DNA of 64,000 nt from Pedobacter faecalis (GTDB lineage: Bacteria > Bacteroidota > Bacteroidia > Sphingobacteriales > Sphingobacteriaceae): positions 1,550,001 to 1,614,000 of the forward strand of contig NZ_JARXOW010000001.1 of assembly GCF_030182585.1 (NCBI RefSeq), read 5' to 3'. Of the stretch, positions 10,243-19,262 are shown piece by piece. Each line of letters begins with the position of its first letter. Position 1 is the stretch's first letter. Made by a program: the position numbers and the translations under genes. The notes under the pieces were generated by a model. That model saw only the letters and a list, made by a program, of their open reading frames with translations, made no database searches and had not been told where the DNA came from.

Positions 10243-11415
10243 TTAATCTTTCAGAACTTCGCGGGCAATCACAATCTTCTGTATCTCAGAAGTACCTTCC
10301 CCTATGGTACACAGCTTGCTGTCACGGTAAAATTTTTCCACCGGGAAATCTTTGGTATAGCCATAACCGCCAAAAATCTGTACCGCTTCCGTCGAAGCCC
10401 TTACCGCCACTTCCGATGCATAATATTTGGCCATGGCCGACTCTTTAGTCACCGGCATATGCCTGTTCTTCAAGTCTGCCGCCTGCCTGATCAGCAGTTC
10501 CGCTGCTTCAATCTCCGTAGCCATATCAGCCAGCTTAAAACTGATACCCTGAAAATTTGCGATCGGCTGACCGAACTGGTGCCGTTCCTTAGCATACGCA
10601 ACAGCAGCTTCATAAGCGCCCCTGGCGATACCCAAAGAGAGTGCCGCAATAGATATCCGGCCCCCGTCGAGCACCTTCATCGCCTGCTTAAAACCCTCCC
10701 CTTCCGTTCCCAGAAGGTTAGCCTTCGGCACCCGGCAGTTATCAAAGATCATCTCTGTGGTTTCCGATGCCCGCATACCGAGCTTATTCTCCTTCTTACC
10801 CGCCATAAATCCCGGCGTACCGCGCTCAACCACTATAGCCGATATACCACCGGAACTTCCCTTCTCGCCAGTCCGCACCATAACCACGGCCACGTCGCCG
10901 CTCTTTCCGTGAGTGATCCAGTTCTTAGCTCCATTAATTACATACTCATCCCCTTCCAGCACCGCTGTAGTCGTCATACGCAGGGCATCAGAACCTGTAT
11001 TTGCCTCCGTGAGCCCCCATGCCCCAATCCATTCTCCAGTCGCCAGCCTGGGCAGCCAGCGCCTTTTCTGTTCCTCGTTTCCGAATGCCAGGATATGCCC
11101 GGTGCATAGCGAGTTATGCGCAGCCAGGGAAAGTCCAACCGAACCACATACTTTCGCCACCTCCACAATCACATCCACGTATTCCTGGTAGCCAAAACCC
11201 GAGCCGCCATATTCTTCAGGCACAAGCACCCCCATCAGGCCCAGTTCGCCAAACTGTTTAAAGAGTTCCACAGGGAAATGCTGACGCTCATCCCAGTCCA
11301 TTACCTCAGGCCGAATATGGCGCTCGGCAAAATCACTTACCATACTCCGGATCATACGCTGATTCTCCGAAACAGCAAAACTATAACCTGATTGATTCTC
11401 TGTCATTTCTACCAT
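10243..11415 (-). CDS. Acyl-CoA dehydrogenase
   Basis: FAD flavoenzyme that introduces the alpha-beta double bond in acyl-CoA, passing electrons to ETF. It has 390 residues (387 if the ATG at 11406 is used). N-terminal helical domain ends with LMGVLVPEEYGGSG; the middle domain contains the FAD signature WGLTEANTGSDAL and FVINGAKNWITHG-like VINGAKNWITHG; the C-terminal domain contains QIFGGYGYTKDFPVEKFYRD, then EGTSEIQK. The Glu in the IGEGTSEIQ region fits the catalytic base position of short-chain and related enzymes. Substrate chain length cannot be told from sequence by eye. It appears monocistronic; the 174 nt upstream hold no clear promoter. Confidence 0.95.
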   Translation of the reverse strand: MVEMTENQSGYSFAVSENQRMIRSMVSDFAERHIRPEVMDWDERQHFPVELFKQFGELGLMGVLVPEEYGGSGFGYQEYVDVIVEVAKVCGSVGLSLAAHNSLCTGHILAFGNEEQKRRWLPRLATGEWIGAWGLTEANTGSDALRMTTTAVLEGDEYVINGAKNWITHGKSGDVAVVMVRTGEKGSSGGISAIVVERGTPGFMAGKKENKLGMRASETTEMIFDNCRVPKANLLGTEGEGFKQAMKVLDGGRISIAALSLGIARGAYEAAVAYAKERHQFGQPIANFQGISFKLADMATEIEAAELLIRQAADLKNRHMPVTKESAMAKYYASEVAVRASTEAVQIFGGYGYTKDFPVEKFYRDSKLCTIGEGTSEIQKIVIAREVLKD

Positions 11416-11589
11416 ATTTTTATACTTGATCCCGGCAATAATAATTAAATTAAACTACACCGGCACAGCGTAAAAGTTTGGCTAAAAACAGAATGAAACA
11501 GTATTTGGTTCAGAAACCTAACCCGGCCATTTTCCATCGGCGCTTAGCAGCCGCTATTTTTTTTAAAAATTATTTGCAGCGCCTGCGGG

Positions 11590-12117
11590 TCAAAACGATA
11601 TCAACGCATGTATCTCATCTGCATACGGCTTCAGCTTATCCCGTCCGTTCAGGAAATCCAGCGCAATCACGAACGAATATCCCGCAACCACAGCTTGAAG
11701 CTTGGACACCAATTGTGAGGCCGCGACCACAGTACCGCCAGTAGCGAGCAGGTCATCATGGATCAAAACTTTTTGTCCAGGTTCAAAGGCATCGGCATGG
11801 CACTCAATTGTCGCACTTCCATATTCCAGATCATAACTCTGCTCAACCGTGGTGTACGGCAACTTACCCGACTTCCTGATGGGCACAAACGGCACAGCCA
11901 GCGACTGGGCTAGTGCCGGCCCGAACAAAAAGCCCCGGCTTTCTATCCCGGCCACCACGTCAACGTCCAGTTTGCGGGCTTCGGAAAACAAAGCCTCGTT
12001 TATCCTGGCGCATAACACAGGGTCTTTCAGAATCGGTGTAATATCTTTAAAAACAATACCCGGTTTGGGAAAATCGTGTACGTCTCTCAGCGCAGCTCTA
12101 ATGGCATTTTCAATCAT
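11590..12117 (-). CDS. apt: Adenine phosphoribosyltransferase
   Basis: Purine salvage enzyme that makes AMP from adenine and PRPP in the cytoplasm. It has 175 residues, the usual length. The start region carries FPKPGIVFKDITPIL, typical of Apt. GIESRGFLFGPALAQSL supplies the base pocket and VLIHDDLLATGGTVVAA is the PRPP-binding motif. The start is 3 nt after the stop of the helix-hairpin-helix gene, so the two share a transcript. Confidence 0.97.
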   Translation of the reverse strand: MIENAIRAALRDVHDFPKPGIVFKDITPILKDPVLCARINEALFSEARKLDVDVVAGIESRGFLFGPALAQSLAVPFVPIRKSGKLPYTTVEQSYDLEYGSATIECHADAFEPGQKVLIHDDLLATGGTVVAASQLVSKLQAVVAGYSFVIALDFLNGRDKLKPYADEIHALISF

Positions 12118-12120
12118 AGC

Positions 12121-13041
12121 TCAAAAGGTTAAATACGGCACCACCCTTTCAATGATGTCGGGAGTCAAAATAGCTATTTTTGCTAAATCTGCAGCATGCC
12201 CATAACTACCATGCTGATTGCGGTATTCAATCAGCGCATTTATCTGCTTATACCTCAGATATGGAAGCCTTTTCAGTGTGGCATGATCGGCCGTATTGAT
12301 ATTGATTTTTTTTAGCTGAGTAACATCTATACTCACCTGAGGGGCAATCTGATTGTAACGGACCGAGTCCAATCCAAAGACTTCCAGCAGTTGTTCCTTT
12401 TTAAAAAAACCGCCCAAGCGCTGTCTGTACACAATAATCCGCCGGGCAAATGCCGGCCCTACCCCATCGATCTCGCAAAGGCGGGTACTGTCGGCCGTGT
12501 TCAGTTCAATGACTTCCCGTGTACGGACAGGCAGTCCTACGCCAGGCATTCTTTCACCCAGCTTTACAACTACCTCCTGCTTTACAGGCGCATCAATCCG
12601 CACGAATGGCACCAGGCGCTGATACTGAACTTTGCTGATCGTATACATCTTCTGCAAGTCCTCCGGTCTTTTAAAACTACCGCCAGCCGTTACATATTTA
12701 ACAACGGCCGCAGCCTGCCTGGGACTAAGCCCCAGGCGCTCCCAGTCATCCACTTGCATTTTATTCGGATCAAAATAGAACAACCGGACAGCGGTCGGCC
12801 GCGAAGCGGTCGCTAAAACACTTCCCATGTCACTGGTCCTATTATGGTAGCCAACACGTTCAGAAGCTACCAGCGCTTCAATCTCCGCCCGGAAGGTCTC
12901 GCGCTCCTTAGCGGAAATTTCTGCTGATGGCGAAAAAAAGTAAGGGCACAAAGCGAGGGCCGCAATCAGGGCAATTAGAAAAAGAACAGCATTAAACTCC
13001 CGCTTAGATAAACTAAAATATTGATTAATCCATTGTCTCAT
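12121..13041 (-). CDS. Membrane-anchored helix-hairpin-helix (ComEA-like) protein
   Basis: 306 residues with one N-terminal transmembrane helix (about residues 17-36, AVLFLIALIAALALCPYFF) and three helix-hairpin-helix units. The units are near residues 85-150 (WERLGLSPRQAAAVVKY), 180-240 (LNTADSTRLCEIDGVGPAFA) and 245-305 (ININTADHATLKRLPYLRYK). Repeats of this ComEA type bind DNA in studied proteins. ComEA itself binds incoming DNA outside the membrane, but this protein has three units and no competence genes nearby, so a DNA-uptake role is only possible. It is co-transcribed with apt and divergent from the acyltransferase gene. Confidence 0.85.
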   Translation of the reverse strand: MRQWINQYFSLSKREFNAVLFLIALIAALALCPYFFSPSAEISAKERETFRAEIEALVASERVGYHNRTSDMGSVLATASRPTAVRLFYFDPNKMQVDDWERLGLSPRQAAAVVKYVTAGGSFKRPEDLQKMYTISKVQYQRLVPFVRIDAPVKQEVVVKLGERMPGVGLPVRTREVIELNTADSTRLCEIDGVGPAFARRIIVYRQRLGGFFKKEQLLEVFGLDSVRYNQIAPQVSIDVTQLKKININTADHATLKRLPYLRYKQINALIEYRNQHGSYGHAADLAKIAILTPDIIERVVPYLTF

Positions 13042-13097
13042 GTCGACTAAATTATATCTAAATTAGCTTATACGGTGAGCGAACTCATAAATCTTCG

Positions 13098-13105
13098 TAT
13101 TTTTG
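13098..13105 (+). promoter_or_regulatory. Promoter -7 element for the OlsF-like gene
   Basis: TATTTTTG matches TAnnTTTG, 26 nt before the ATG at 13132. No good TTTG is seen at the -33 position. It lies inside the longer GTG-started frame (13075) and so argues for the ATG at 13132. Confidence 0.55.
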
Positions 13106-13131
13106 AAAACAATACCAAACACCACCAATCA

Positions 13132-14883
13132 ATGAAAATCATTACCACCCAGGAGTTCGCCAAAGCCACCAAAATAGACAAACTAGGCGTACCCGGCTTA
13201 GCCGCCCTGCTCATGGAGATCATGAAGCTCAACGATATCAATAAAGTTTTCTCACAAAACAAAGATTTCAGCGGTCTGGAGTTCGTGGACAAAATATTAG
13301 AAACGATTGGTGTTTCCATCGACTTCGATGAAGATGACCTGAAGAACATCCCTAAGACTGGCGGTTTCATCGCCATCGCCAATCACCCTTACGGCGGAAT
13401 TGAGGGACTGGCACTGGTAAAACTGCTTTGTACGGTCAGACCTGAAGCTAAAGTCATGGTCAACTTCATCCTGAAGAAGATCCCCAACCTCAGCGAATTC
13501 TTTGTAGCCGTAAACCCCTTTGAGAACGTTCAGCATTCCTCAAGCATAAGCGGATTGAAGGCTACGTTCGACTTACTGCAATCGGGTGTACCGATAGGTA
13601 TCTTTCCGGCGGGAGAAGTCTCCACCTTCAGCCTGGACAAACAGGAGATCACAGACCGCTTATGGCATCCTGTAGTCGGTAAACTGATCGCCAGGGCCAA
13701 AGTACCCGTGGTGCCCATCTATTTCCATGGCAACAACGGCGTATTGTTCAATATCCTAAGTTTCATTCACCCTACGCTCCGTACGGCCAAACTACCTTCC
13801 GAGTTCCTGAATAAGCAAGGCCTTAAAATCAGGGTACGGATCGGTAAGCCCATCAATATAGAAGATATCTCCTATCGCAATAACACCAATAAGCTGCTCG
13901 ACTTTTTACGCGCACGCACCTATGCACTGGGTACGGGGCTCGAAGAAGAAAGAAAGCTCTTTAACCCGATCAGCCTGTTCAAGATCAAGAAAAAACCCGA
14001 ACCTGTTGTAGAAGAGACCGAGCGGCATATCATCAGTGCCGAAGTGCAAACGCTTGAAAATTTCCGCGTCTGGACCGAAAAGAACTACGAAGTATATATC
14101 ACACCTACCTCCAACATCCCCAATATACTCAAGGAAATCGGCCGATTAAGAGAGATCACTTTCCGCGAGGTGGGGGAAGGGACAAACAAGAAGATCGACC
14201 TGGATAATTACGACATTTATTACAATCACCTTTTCATCTGGGACAAAGAGCAGGAAAACATTGTCGGCGCCTACCGCATCGGCCGTGGCGATGAAATCCT
14301 GAACACCATGGGCCGCCGGGGCTTCTATCTTTCTGAGCTCTTCAAAATCAAGGAACCCTTTTACCCTATTTTGCGCAAAGGCATAGAACTGGGCCGGTCA
14401 TGGATCAGAAAGGAATATCAGCAAAAGCCCCTTCCCCTGTTCCTGCTATGGAAAGGCATATTAAAGTACCTGCTCGACAATCCGCAGTACCGATATATGT
14501 TCGGACCGGTCAGCATCAGTAACAGCTTCTCCAAGTTTTCCAAGTCGCTCATCGTAGACTACATCACCAAAAACCATTTCGACTATGAGCTGGCACATTA
14601 TGTGAAGCCAAAGAATAAGTTTAAGGCCGACCTCTCGGCCATCGATAAAGACCTGCTCATTGAAAGCAGTGAGTCACTGAAGGACCTCGACAGCCTCATA
14701 TCAGATATCGAAAACTCACATATCAAGATTCCCGTACTGCTCAGGCAATACATGAACCTGAATGCCAAGATCATCTGCTTTAATATCGATCCTAAGTTTT
14801 CTGATTGCCTGGACGGCTTCCTGCTCGTGGACACTCAAAACATCCCGGCCGAAATGCTGGAGAAAATAGGCAAGAATATTTAA
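13132..14883 (+). CDS. olsF: Two-domain acyltransferase (OlsF-like, PlsC plus GNAT)
   Basis: 583 residues from the ATG at 13132. The N-terminal half is a PlsC-type acyltransferase: NHPYGGIEG near residue 84, FPAGEVSTF near 158 and VPVVPIYFHGNNG near 190. The C-terminal half (about residues 315-500) resembles the OlsB/hemolysin GNAT family, with GAYRIGRGDEI and YLSELFKIKEP. Fusions of this order (OlsF) make ornithine lipid from ornithine by N- then O-acylation, and related pairs make glycine lipids in Bacteroides. Which amino acid is used here is unknown. It ends by sharing TTAA with the convergent amylase gene. In the cell it would act at the inner membrane face. Confidence 0.8.
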   Translation: MKIITTQEFAKATKIDKLGVPGLAALLMEIMKLNDINKVFSQNKDFSGLEFVDKILETIGVSIDFDEDDLKNIPKTGGFIAIANHPYGGIEGLALVKLLCTVRPEAKVMVNFILKKIPNLSEFFVAVNPFENVQHSSSISGLKATFDLLQSGVPIGIFPAGEVSTFSLDKQEITDRLWHPVVGKLIARAKVPVVPIYFHGNNGVLFNILSFIHPTLRTAKLPSEFLNKQGLKIRVRIGKPINIEDISYRNNTNKLLDFLRARTYALGTGLEEERKLFNPISLFKIKKKPEPVVEETERHIISAEVQTLENFRVWTEKNYEVYITPTSNIPNILKEIGRLREITFREVGEGTNKKIDLDNYDIYYNHLFIWDKEQENIVGAYRIGRGDEILNTMGRRGFYLSELFKIKEPFYPILRKGIELGRSWIRKEYQQKPLPLFLLWKGILKYLLDNPQYRYMFGPVSISNSFSKFSKSLIVDYITKNHFDYELAHYVKPKNKFKADLSAIDKDLLIESSESLKDLDSLISDIENSHIKIPVLLRQYMNLNAKIICFNIDPKFSDCLDGFLLVDTQNIPAEMLEKIGKNI

Positions 14884-16364
14884 GCGGGTACCCAGACAGA
14901 TACAGATCCGCCATTCACCTTAAAGTCGCCCCAGCCTTCGTCGTTGATCAGCACCTCGCCTTCCACGTGGCCGAGAATGTCTTTAAACGTCTTGCCAGCG
15001 AAGGCCTTTCCCATTTCCATCGCCTTTACCCTTTCAGCTCCATTCGTAAGAAGCACGGCGCAGCCAGAACCCTCATGTTCCTCGTCGCCCTCACGCGTCC
15101 AGCCTAAACACTGCGGGTCATCCATATAATCGCGCTGCATGCCATAAGCTAGTTTTTTTCGCACATGCAGCATTTCCTCTAGTCCGGTCATTCTTTGCAT
15201 GGTCACTTCATGTGCGTTGCCGTCGCCCCCTGTATCCTCATATTTGGAACCATACAAATCGGCGTAGAAAACGCAGGGATATCCTGCCTCCCGCAGCAGG
15301 ATCAAGGCATAAGCCAAAGGCCGGAACCAGGGCTCAACAGTTTGTTCCAGCGACTGAAGCGGCTGTGTATCATGATTCTCTACAAGCGTTACAGCCAGTT
15401 CAGGCCTGGCCTGCAGCAGCGTATTGTCAAAAATAGTCCGCAGATCATAACCATCACCTGCTTTAGAAGCGGCATGAAAATTAGCCTGCAAAGGAGCATC
15501 AAACAAAGACATCCGGCCTTCCGTAACCTCAATGTATCGCAGCAATCCAGCCAGATCGCCTGGCGCCCAATATTCGCCCACCGTATAAAACTCTTCCTGG
15601 TATTCAGAACGCATAAAATCAAGCCACTCATTGAAGAACTGCGGATCCATATGTTTTATAGCGTCTAGCCGAAATCCGTTGAAACCAACTGTCTCATAAA
15701 ACCACTTTCCCCAACGCTTCAGTTCCTCCCGCACATGCGGATTACGATATTCGATATCGGAAAGCATTAAATAATCGTAGTTACCAAACTCATCAGAGAG
15801 CACCTCCTGCCATCCATCCCCATATTGGTTCTGTATCCGGTATATAGCCGTCTCATCATTTCGCGCATCATAATCAACCCCTGCGAAGCATTGATGGTCC
15901 CAGATAAACTCAGAATACCTGCCTTTTCTTCCGGGAAAGGTAAAACGAGTGAACGCCTCGATCACATAAGGCTCGCTGATAAATTCATTCCGGTTGTCCG
16001 GGTTAACCTTCCGCACCGTTACTTCTTCAGTCTCATCAGCACCACCCATATGGTTCAGCACAATATCCGCATAAACCTGCAGACCAGCTTCCCGCCCTGC
16101 CTTAACTGCAGCCAAGAATTCATCCTTCGTACCATATTTGGTACTCACACTTCCTTTCTGATCGAACTCACCGAGGTCATAAATATCATAAACATCGTAG
16201 CCCGTTGACTCGCTTCCATCCATACCCTTATGAGCTGGAGGCAGCCAAACACTATCTATTCCAATGCCTTTTAACCGTTTCGCTTCGCTTTTAAAGAAAT
16301 TCCAGAGACTGCCGTCGGCCGGATAATACCATTCAAAAAACTGAAGCATTGTGAAGTTTTCCAT
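14880..16364 (-). CDS. Cytoplasmic alpha-amylase (GH13)
   Basis: Hydrolyses internal alpha-1,4 bonds of glycogen or maltodextrin. From the ATG at 16364 (MENFTMLQFFEWYYPADGS) it has 494 residues and no signal peptide, so it should act in the cytoplasm. GH13 regions are present: YADIVLNHMGG (I), GFRLDAIKHMD with the nucleophile Asp (II), YTVGEYWAPG with the acid Glu (III) and LVENHDTQPLQ (IV). The N-terminus and length match the liquefying, AmyA-like subgroup. An in-frame ATG at 16418 lies inside a 15-bp palindrome and is rejected. The stop overlaps that of the convergent OlsF-like gene by 4 nt. Confidence 0.93.
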   Translation of the reverse strand: MENFTMLQFFEWYYPADGSLWNFFKSEAKRLKGIGIDSVWLPPAHKGMDGSESTGYDVYDIYDLGEFDQKGSVSTKYGTKDEFLAAVKAGREAGLQVYADIVLNHMGGADETEEVTVRKVNPDNRNEFISEPYVIEAFTRFTFPGRKGRYSEFIWDHQCFAGVDYDARNDETAIYRIQNQYGDGWQEVLSDEFGNYDYLMLSDIEYRNPHVREELKRWGKWFYETVGFNGFRLDAIKHMDPQFFNEWLDFMRSEYQEEFYTVGEYWAPGDLAGLLRYIEVTEGRMSLFDAPLQANFHAASKAGDGYDLRTIFDNTLLQARPELAVTLVENHDTQPLQSLEQTVEPWFRPLAYALILLREAGYPCVFYADLYGSKYEDTGGDGNAHEVTMQRMTGLEEMLHVRKKLAYGMQRDYMDDPQCLGWTREGDEEHEGSGCAVLLTNGAERVKAMEMGKAFAGKTFKDILGHVEGEVLINDEGWGDFKVNGGSVSVWVPA

Positions 16365-16413
16365 ATCGAAACGTAATTCAGGTGTGGTAGCCAACGTGCA
16401 CAAACTGTACCAA

Positions 16414-16449
16414 AACATAAAGCCACGACATCCATCGTGGCTTTATGTT
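16414..16449. promoter_or_regulatory. 15-bp palindrome between amylase and the 16630 gene
   Basis: AACATAAAGCCACGA (16414-16428), a 6-nt loop and the exact complement (16435-16449) lie 50 nt upstream of the amylase ATG in a divergent intergenic region. No U tract follows in either direction on the scale of a terminator, although TTTT follows on the minus strand. It may be an operator for a regulator of amylase or a leader hairpin. Confidence 0.55.
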
Positions 16450-16629
16450 ATCAACTAAACCTAAACGTATAAATACTAACCAAATATTTACACCACAAAA
16501 GTAGAGCTGATGTATTAAGTCATTGTTAACCTCTAGTTACGATTACACTAAAAATATAACAAACCGATCGTAGCAACATATGTTAAATTTATGTATATTT
16601 AGTATAACCAAATCATTAACTAAAACATT

Positions 16630-17850
16630 ATGGGCAGGTTAAAATTGTTTTATATAGCAGCTATACTGACAATAATAACAGTTCACGCCCAGAGCCAGAC
16701 CAGGAAGCTGACGATTAGTTATGAATTTTCCGACAAAACTTTCAACATAGCGTTGGATTCGTCTGTCCTTGTACCTCAACCGGATTCACTTTCTACAGAG
16801 TACATTGGGTCTTGCTATGAAAAGCTTGTGACTGAAGCCGCAATTGCTCCTATCATAGATACATTACTGAATTATAAGGAAGCGAATCGACTAAACGACT
16901 GGCTTTATTATCAGCTAGTCCGTCGGGCTGCCCAAGCTATCAGCCCCAAACAAAATTCCTATGAGCGTTACACCTTTTATAAATGGTTCCTGATGGTTAA
17001 ATCGGGATTCGATGCAAGACTAACGATCAGTGACAAACGATTGGTTTTCTTTGTGTATAACAATGAAAACATCTCCGATATTCCTTCTATTAACGTAGGA
17101 GGCAGAAAATACATGTGCCTAAATTACCACGATTACTCACATACAGACTTTACGCGGGTGTCGTCGGATTATATGATTGGTCTTCCCACAGCCAAGGGGG
17201 CATTTTCTTACAAGGTTACCTATATGCCCAATTTTAAGCCGTCGGCCTATATCGACAAGCGGCTTTCCTTTCAATACGGACACAAGTCTTACCATTTCGA
17301 CATCAAGGTCAACCAGGAATTAGAGGCCATCTTTAAGAACTATCCAGGGGTCGATTTTGAGTATTATTTTAATATACCCTTGACAAAAGAAACATATAGT
17401 TCCCTTATACCAATGCTTAAGAGCAACGTTAAGGGTATGTCACAAAAAAAAGGTGTGGACTATCTGATGAAGTTTACACGACATGCGCTTTTGTATGAAG
17501 ATGACACCAGGCAGTTTGGAAAAGAAAAACGTTTATCTCCTGAACAAACACTATTCTCCAGTGCCAGTGATTGCGATGACCGGGTCGCGCTGTTTTTCTA
17601 CCTTGTTAAGGAGATCTACGACCTGCCCATGATTGCTATGTTGTATCCTACACATATTACAATGGCTGTACAGTTCGATAAACCTCAGGGGCAGCCCGTC
17701 ATTTACAAAGACAAACTTTACACGGTTTGTGAACCAACTCCTCAACGCAAGGAGCTTAAGCTAGGAAAACTGGCAGCGAAATACAGAAATACCCCTTTCC
17801 AGGTTGTATATGCTTATGAGCCATCAAATAAAAAAGCGGGTGCCATGTAA
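16630..17850 (+). CDS. Secreted transglutaminase-like (Cys-His-Glu) protein
   Basis: 406 residues with a signal peptide (GRLKLFYIAAILTIITVHAQ, cleavage near residue 23). No family was recognised with certainty. The last third looks like the transglutaminase-like fold: SASDCDDRVALFFYLVKEIY supplies a candidate Cys followed by acidic residues, THITMAV a His about 34 residues later, and TVCEPT an acidic residue where the fold has Asp. Such domains are cysteine peptidases or transferases. The substrate is unknown. The protein probably acts in the periplasm or outside. Its last codons form the 5' arm of the terminator and the stop codon lies in the loop. A stretch at 16515-16550 carries three 11-bp phased TTA units. 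Confidence 0.7.
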   Translation: MGRLKLFYIAAILTIITVHAQSQTRKLTISYEFSDKTFNIALDSSVLVPQPDSLSTEYIGSCYEKLVTEAAIAPIIDTLLNYKEANRLNDWLYYQLVRRAAQAISPKQNSYERYTFYKWFLMVKSGFDARLTISDKRLVFFVYNNENISDIPSINVGGRKYMCLNYHDYSHTDFTRVSSDYMIGLPTAKGAFSYKVTYMPNFKPSAYIDKRLSFQYGHKSYHFDIKVNQELEAIFKNYPGVDFEYYFNIPLTKETYSSLIPMLKSNVKGMSQKKGVDYLMKFTRHALLYEDDTRQFGKEKRLSPEQTLFSSASDCDDRVALFFYLVKEIYDLPMIAMLYPTHITMAVQFDKPQGQPVIYKDKLYTVCEPTPQRKELKLGKLAAKYRNTPFQVVYAYEPSNKKAGAM

Positions 17851-17864
17851 GTACCCGCTTTTTT
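17830..17864. terminator. Bidirectional terminator overlapping a stop codon
   Basis: AAAAAAGCGGGT (17830-17841) and ACCCGCTTTTTT (17853-17864) form a 12-bp stem with an 11-nt loop containing the TAA of the preceding gene (17848-17850). U runs exist on both strands, so it can end both this gene and the convergent lipoprotein gene. Confidence 0.92.
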
Positions 17865-17882
17865 GTTCGCAAAGTGAAAAGA

Positions 17883-19226
17883 CTATCTTTTATCTGTTCT
17901 CACCCATGCTGCGTTGGTCCAGTCATTACCTGCTTCAACTGCACCTTTATAGTTAGCTGCCGTAAAGAAAGTTCCAAGCGTAGTAGGATTTACGGCGCCA
18001 GTTGCAGTAGAACCAACAAATACTCCTGTGATATATGCTGGCTTCGCATTAGCTTCGTTCACAGTGTTTGCATAAGCTGCATTCAGAAACATATTCACAC
18101 CGTTAAACACCGGACGGGTTCCACCTGTAGGTGTAGTATGTTTAAATACGAAAGCTTTAACATTTGAAATATCAGAGTTTTTGATTGCCAGTGAACCATC
18201 CGCCATGTTAGCTAAAGTTCCATCATGCTCTACATCTATTCCGTTGTTGAAATTGTACACAACGAAATTGTGAAGTTTTCCTTTAGTACCTTCGCGGAGC
18301 TTAAGTCCCAGCGTCTTTCCAGTTTCTGTTGCTGAAGTCGGGTCATCACCAGTTTTTGCAGTTGTAGAACCAACTAATGTCACATTCGAAATAGTGGGAT
18401 TTGAGTATGGGTTAGCTGCATTATTTTTATTGCTGTTGTCAGCCTCCATCCCTCTGTCGGCCACACCATCTGCCTGTACACCCACAAGGAATTGAGCATT
18501 TCCGCTCCATCCGAATGTCCAGTCAAATGTATCATCTTGTGCACCGTATGCGAAAAGATATTTCACGTTAACAGTACCGCCAAACCATTCAAAAGCATCG
18601 TCTCCTCCTCTGTAAACAGCCAGGTGCTCAACAACAGTACCGCGGCCAACGCCTTCGAACGTAAAACCGTTATGTTCCTTATCAGCCGTTTGCTTTTTAC
18701 CAGTAAATTCCACACGAACATACTTAAGAACACCGGAGTTATCATCCGCATTTTGACCGCCATAAGTTACGCCTGCACCCATTTCAGAAGCAATCCTGCC
18801 ACCTTCGCCGTTCACCGGAGCATTACCGCAGATAATGATTCCGCCCCAATCCTGTTCTTTCGGAGCAGCGGCACCGGATGTAAAAATGATAGGACTTGAA
18901 GCCGTGCCTTCAGCCATAATCTTAGCTCCTGGCTCAATAAGTAAATAAGCTGTTGTTGGCTCCGTTGCGTCAGACTTCACAACCACGCCCTCCTGTATGG
19001 TAAGTGTTTTGTTACTCTTAACGTGTACTCCTCCTTTTAAGGTATAGGTATTCCCTTTACCCAACGTCACATTTTCCGTGATGTTGCCAGTGATTACAGA
19101 ACCATTTGGAAGAACTCCGGTTAAATCACCACCGTTCTCGACCTTGTCTTTTTTACATGAAGTAAAAACTGAAGCTCCGGCTAATGCAGCGAAGAAAAAG
19201 ACCTTTGAAATTTTTGATGTATTCAT
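17883..19226 (-). CDS. Beta-helix surface lipoprotein paired with TonB receptor
   Basis: 447 residues. A lipoprotein signal ends AGASVFTSCKK with the lipid-accepting Cys at residue 24. The body is rich in Gly, Asn and short beta repeats (TLTIQEGVVVKSD, GGIIICGNAPV, YRGGDDAFEWFGG), consistent with a right-handed parallel beta-helix. It contains several acidic clusters (GGDDAFEWF, GAQDDTFDW) that could bind metal. It follows the TonB receptor gene by 110 nt on the same strand, so the two probably form a receptor/lipoprotein pair at the outer membrane. Related pairs in Bacteroidota can occur near phytase genes (recalled, not checked), which would fit the Pho-like operator upstream. The ligand is not known. 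Confidence 0.75.
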   Translation of the reverse strand: MNTSKISKVFFFAALAGASVFTSCKKDKVENGGDLTGVLPNGSVITGNITENVTLGKGNTYTLKGGVHVKSNKTLTIQEGVVVKSDATEPTTAYLLIEPGAKIMAEGTASSPIIFTSGAAAPKEQDWGGIIICGNAPVNGEGGRIASEMGAGVTYGGQNADDNSGVLKYVRVEFTGKKQTADKEHNGFTFEGVGRGTVVEHLAVYRGGDDAFEWFGGTVNVKYLFAYGAQDDTFDWTFGWSGNAQFLVGVQADGVADRGMEADNSNKNNAANPYSNPTISNVTLVGSTTAKTGDDPTSATETGKTLGLKLREGTKGKLHNFVVYNFNNGIDVEHDGTLANMADGSLAIKNSDISNVKAFVFKHTTPTGGTRPVFNGVNMFLNAAYANTVNEANAKPAYITGVFVGSTATGAVNPTTLGTFFTAANYKGAVEAGNDWTNAAWVRTDKR

Positions 19227-19262
19227 TGTGTTTTATTTGCTTTAATTTTATGTTACAAAATA

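Noticed and set aside
10459-11391. Several open frames on the plus strand opposite the acyl-CoA dehydrogenase gene
   Set aside because: They have no recognisable domain, lie entirely antisense to a clearly coding gene and overlap one another.
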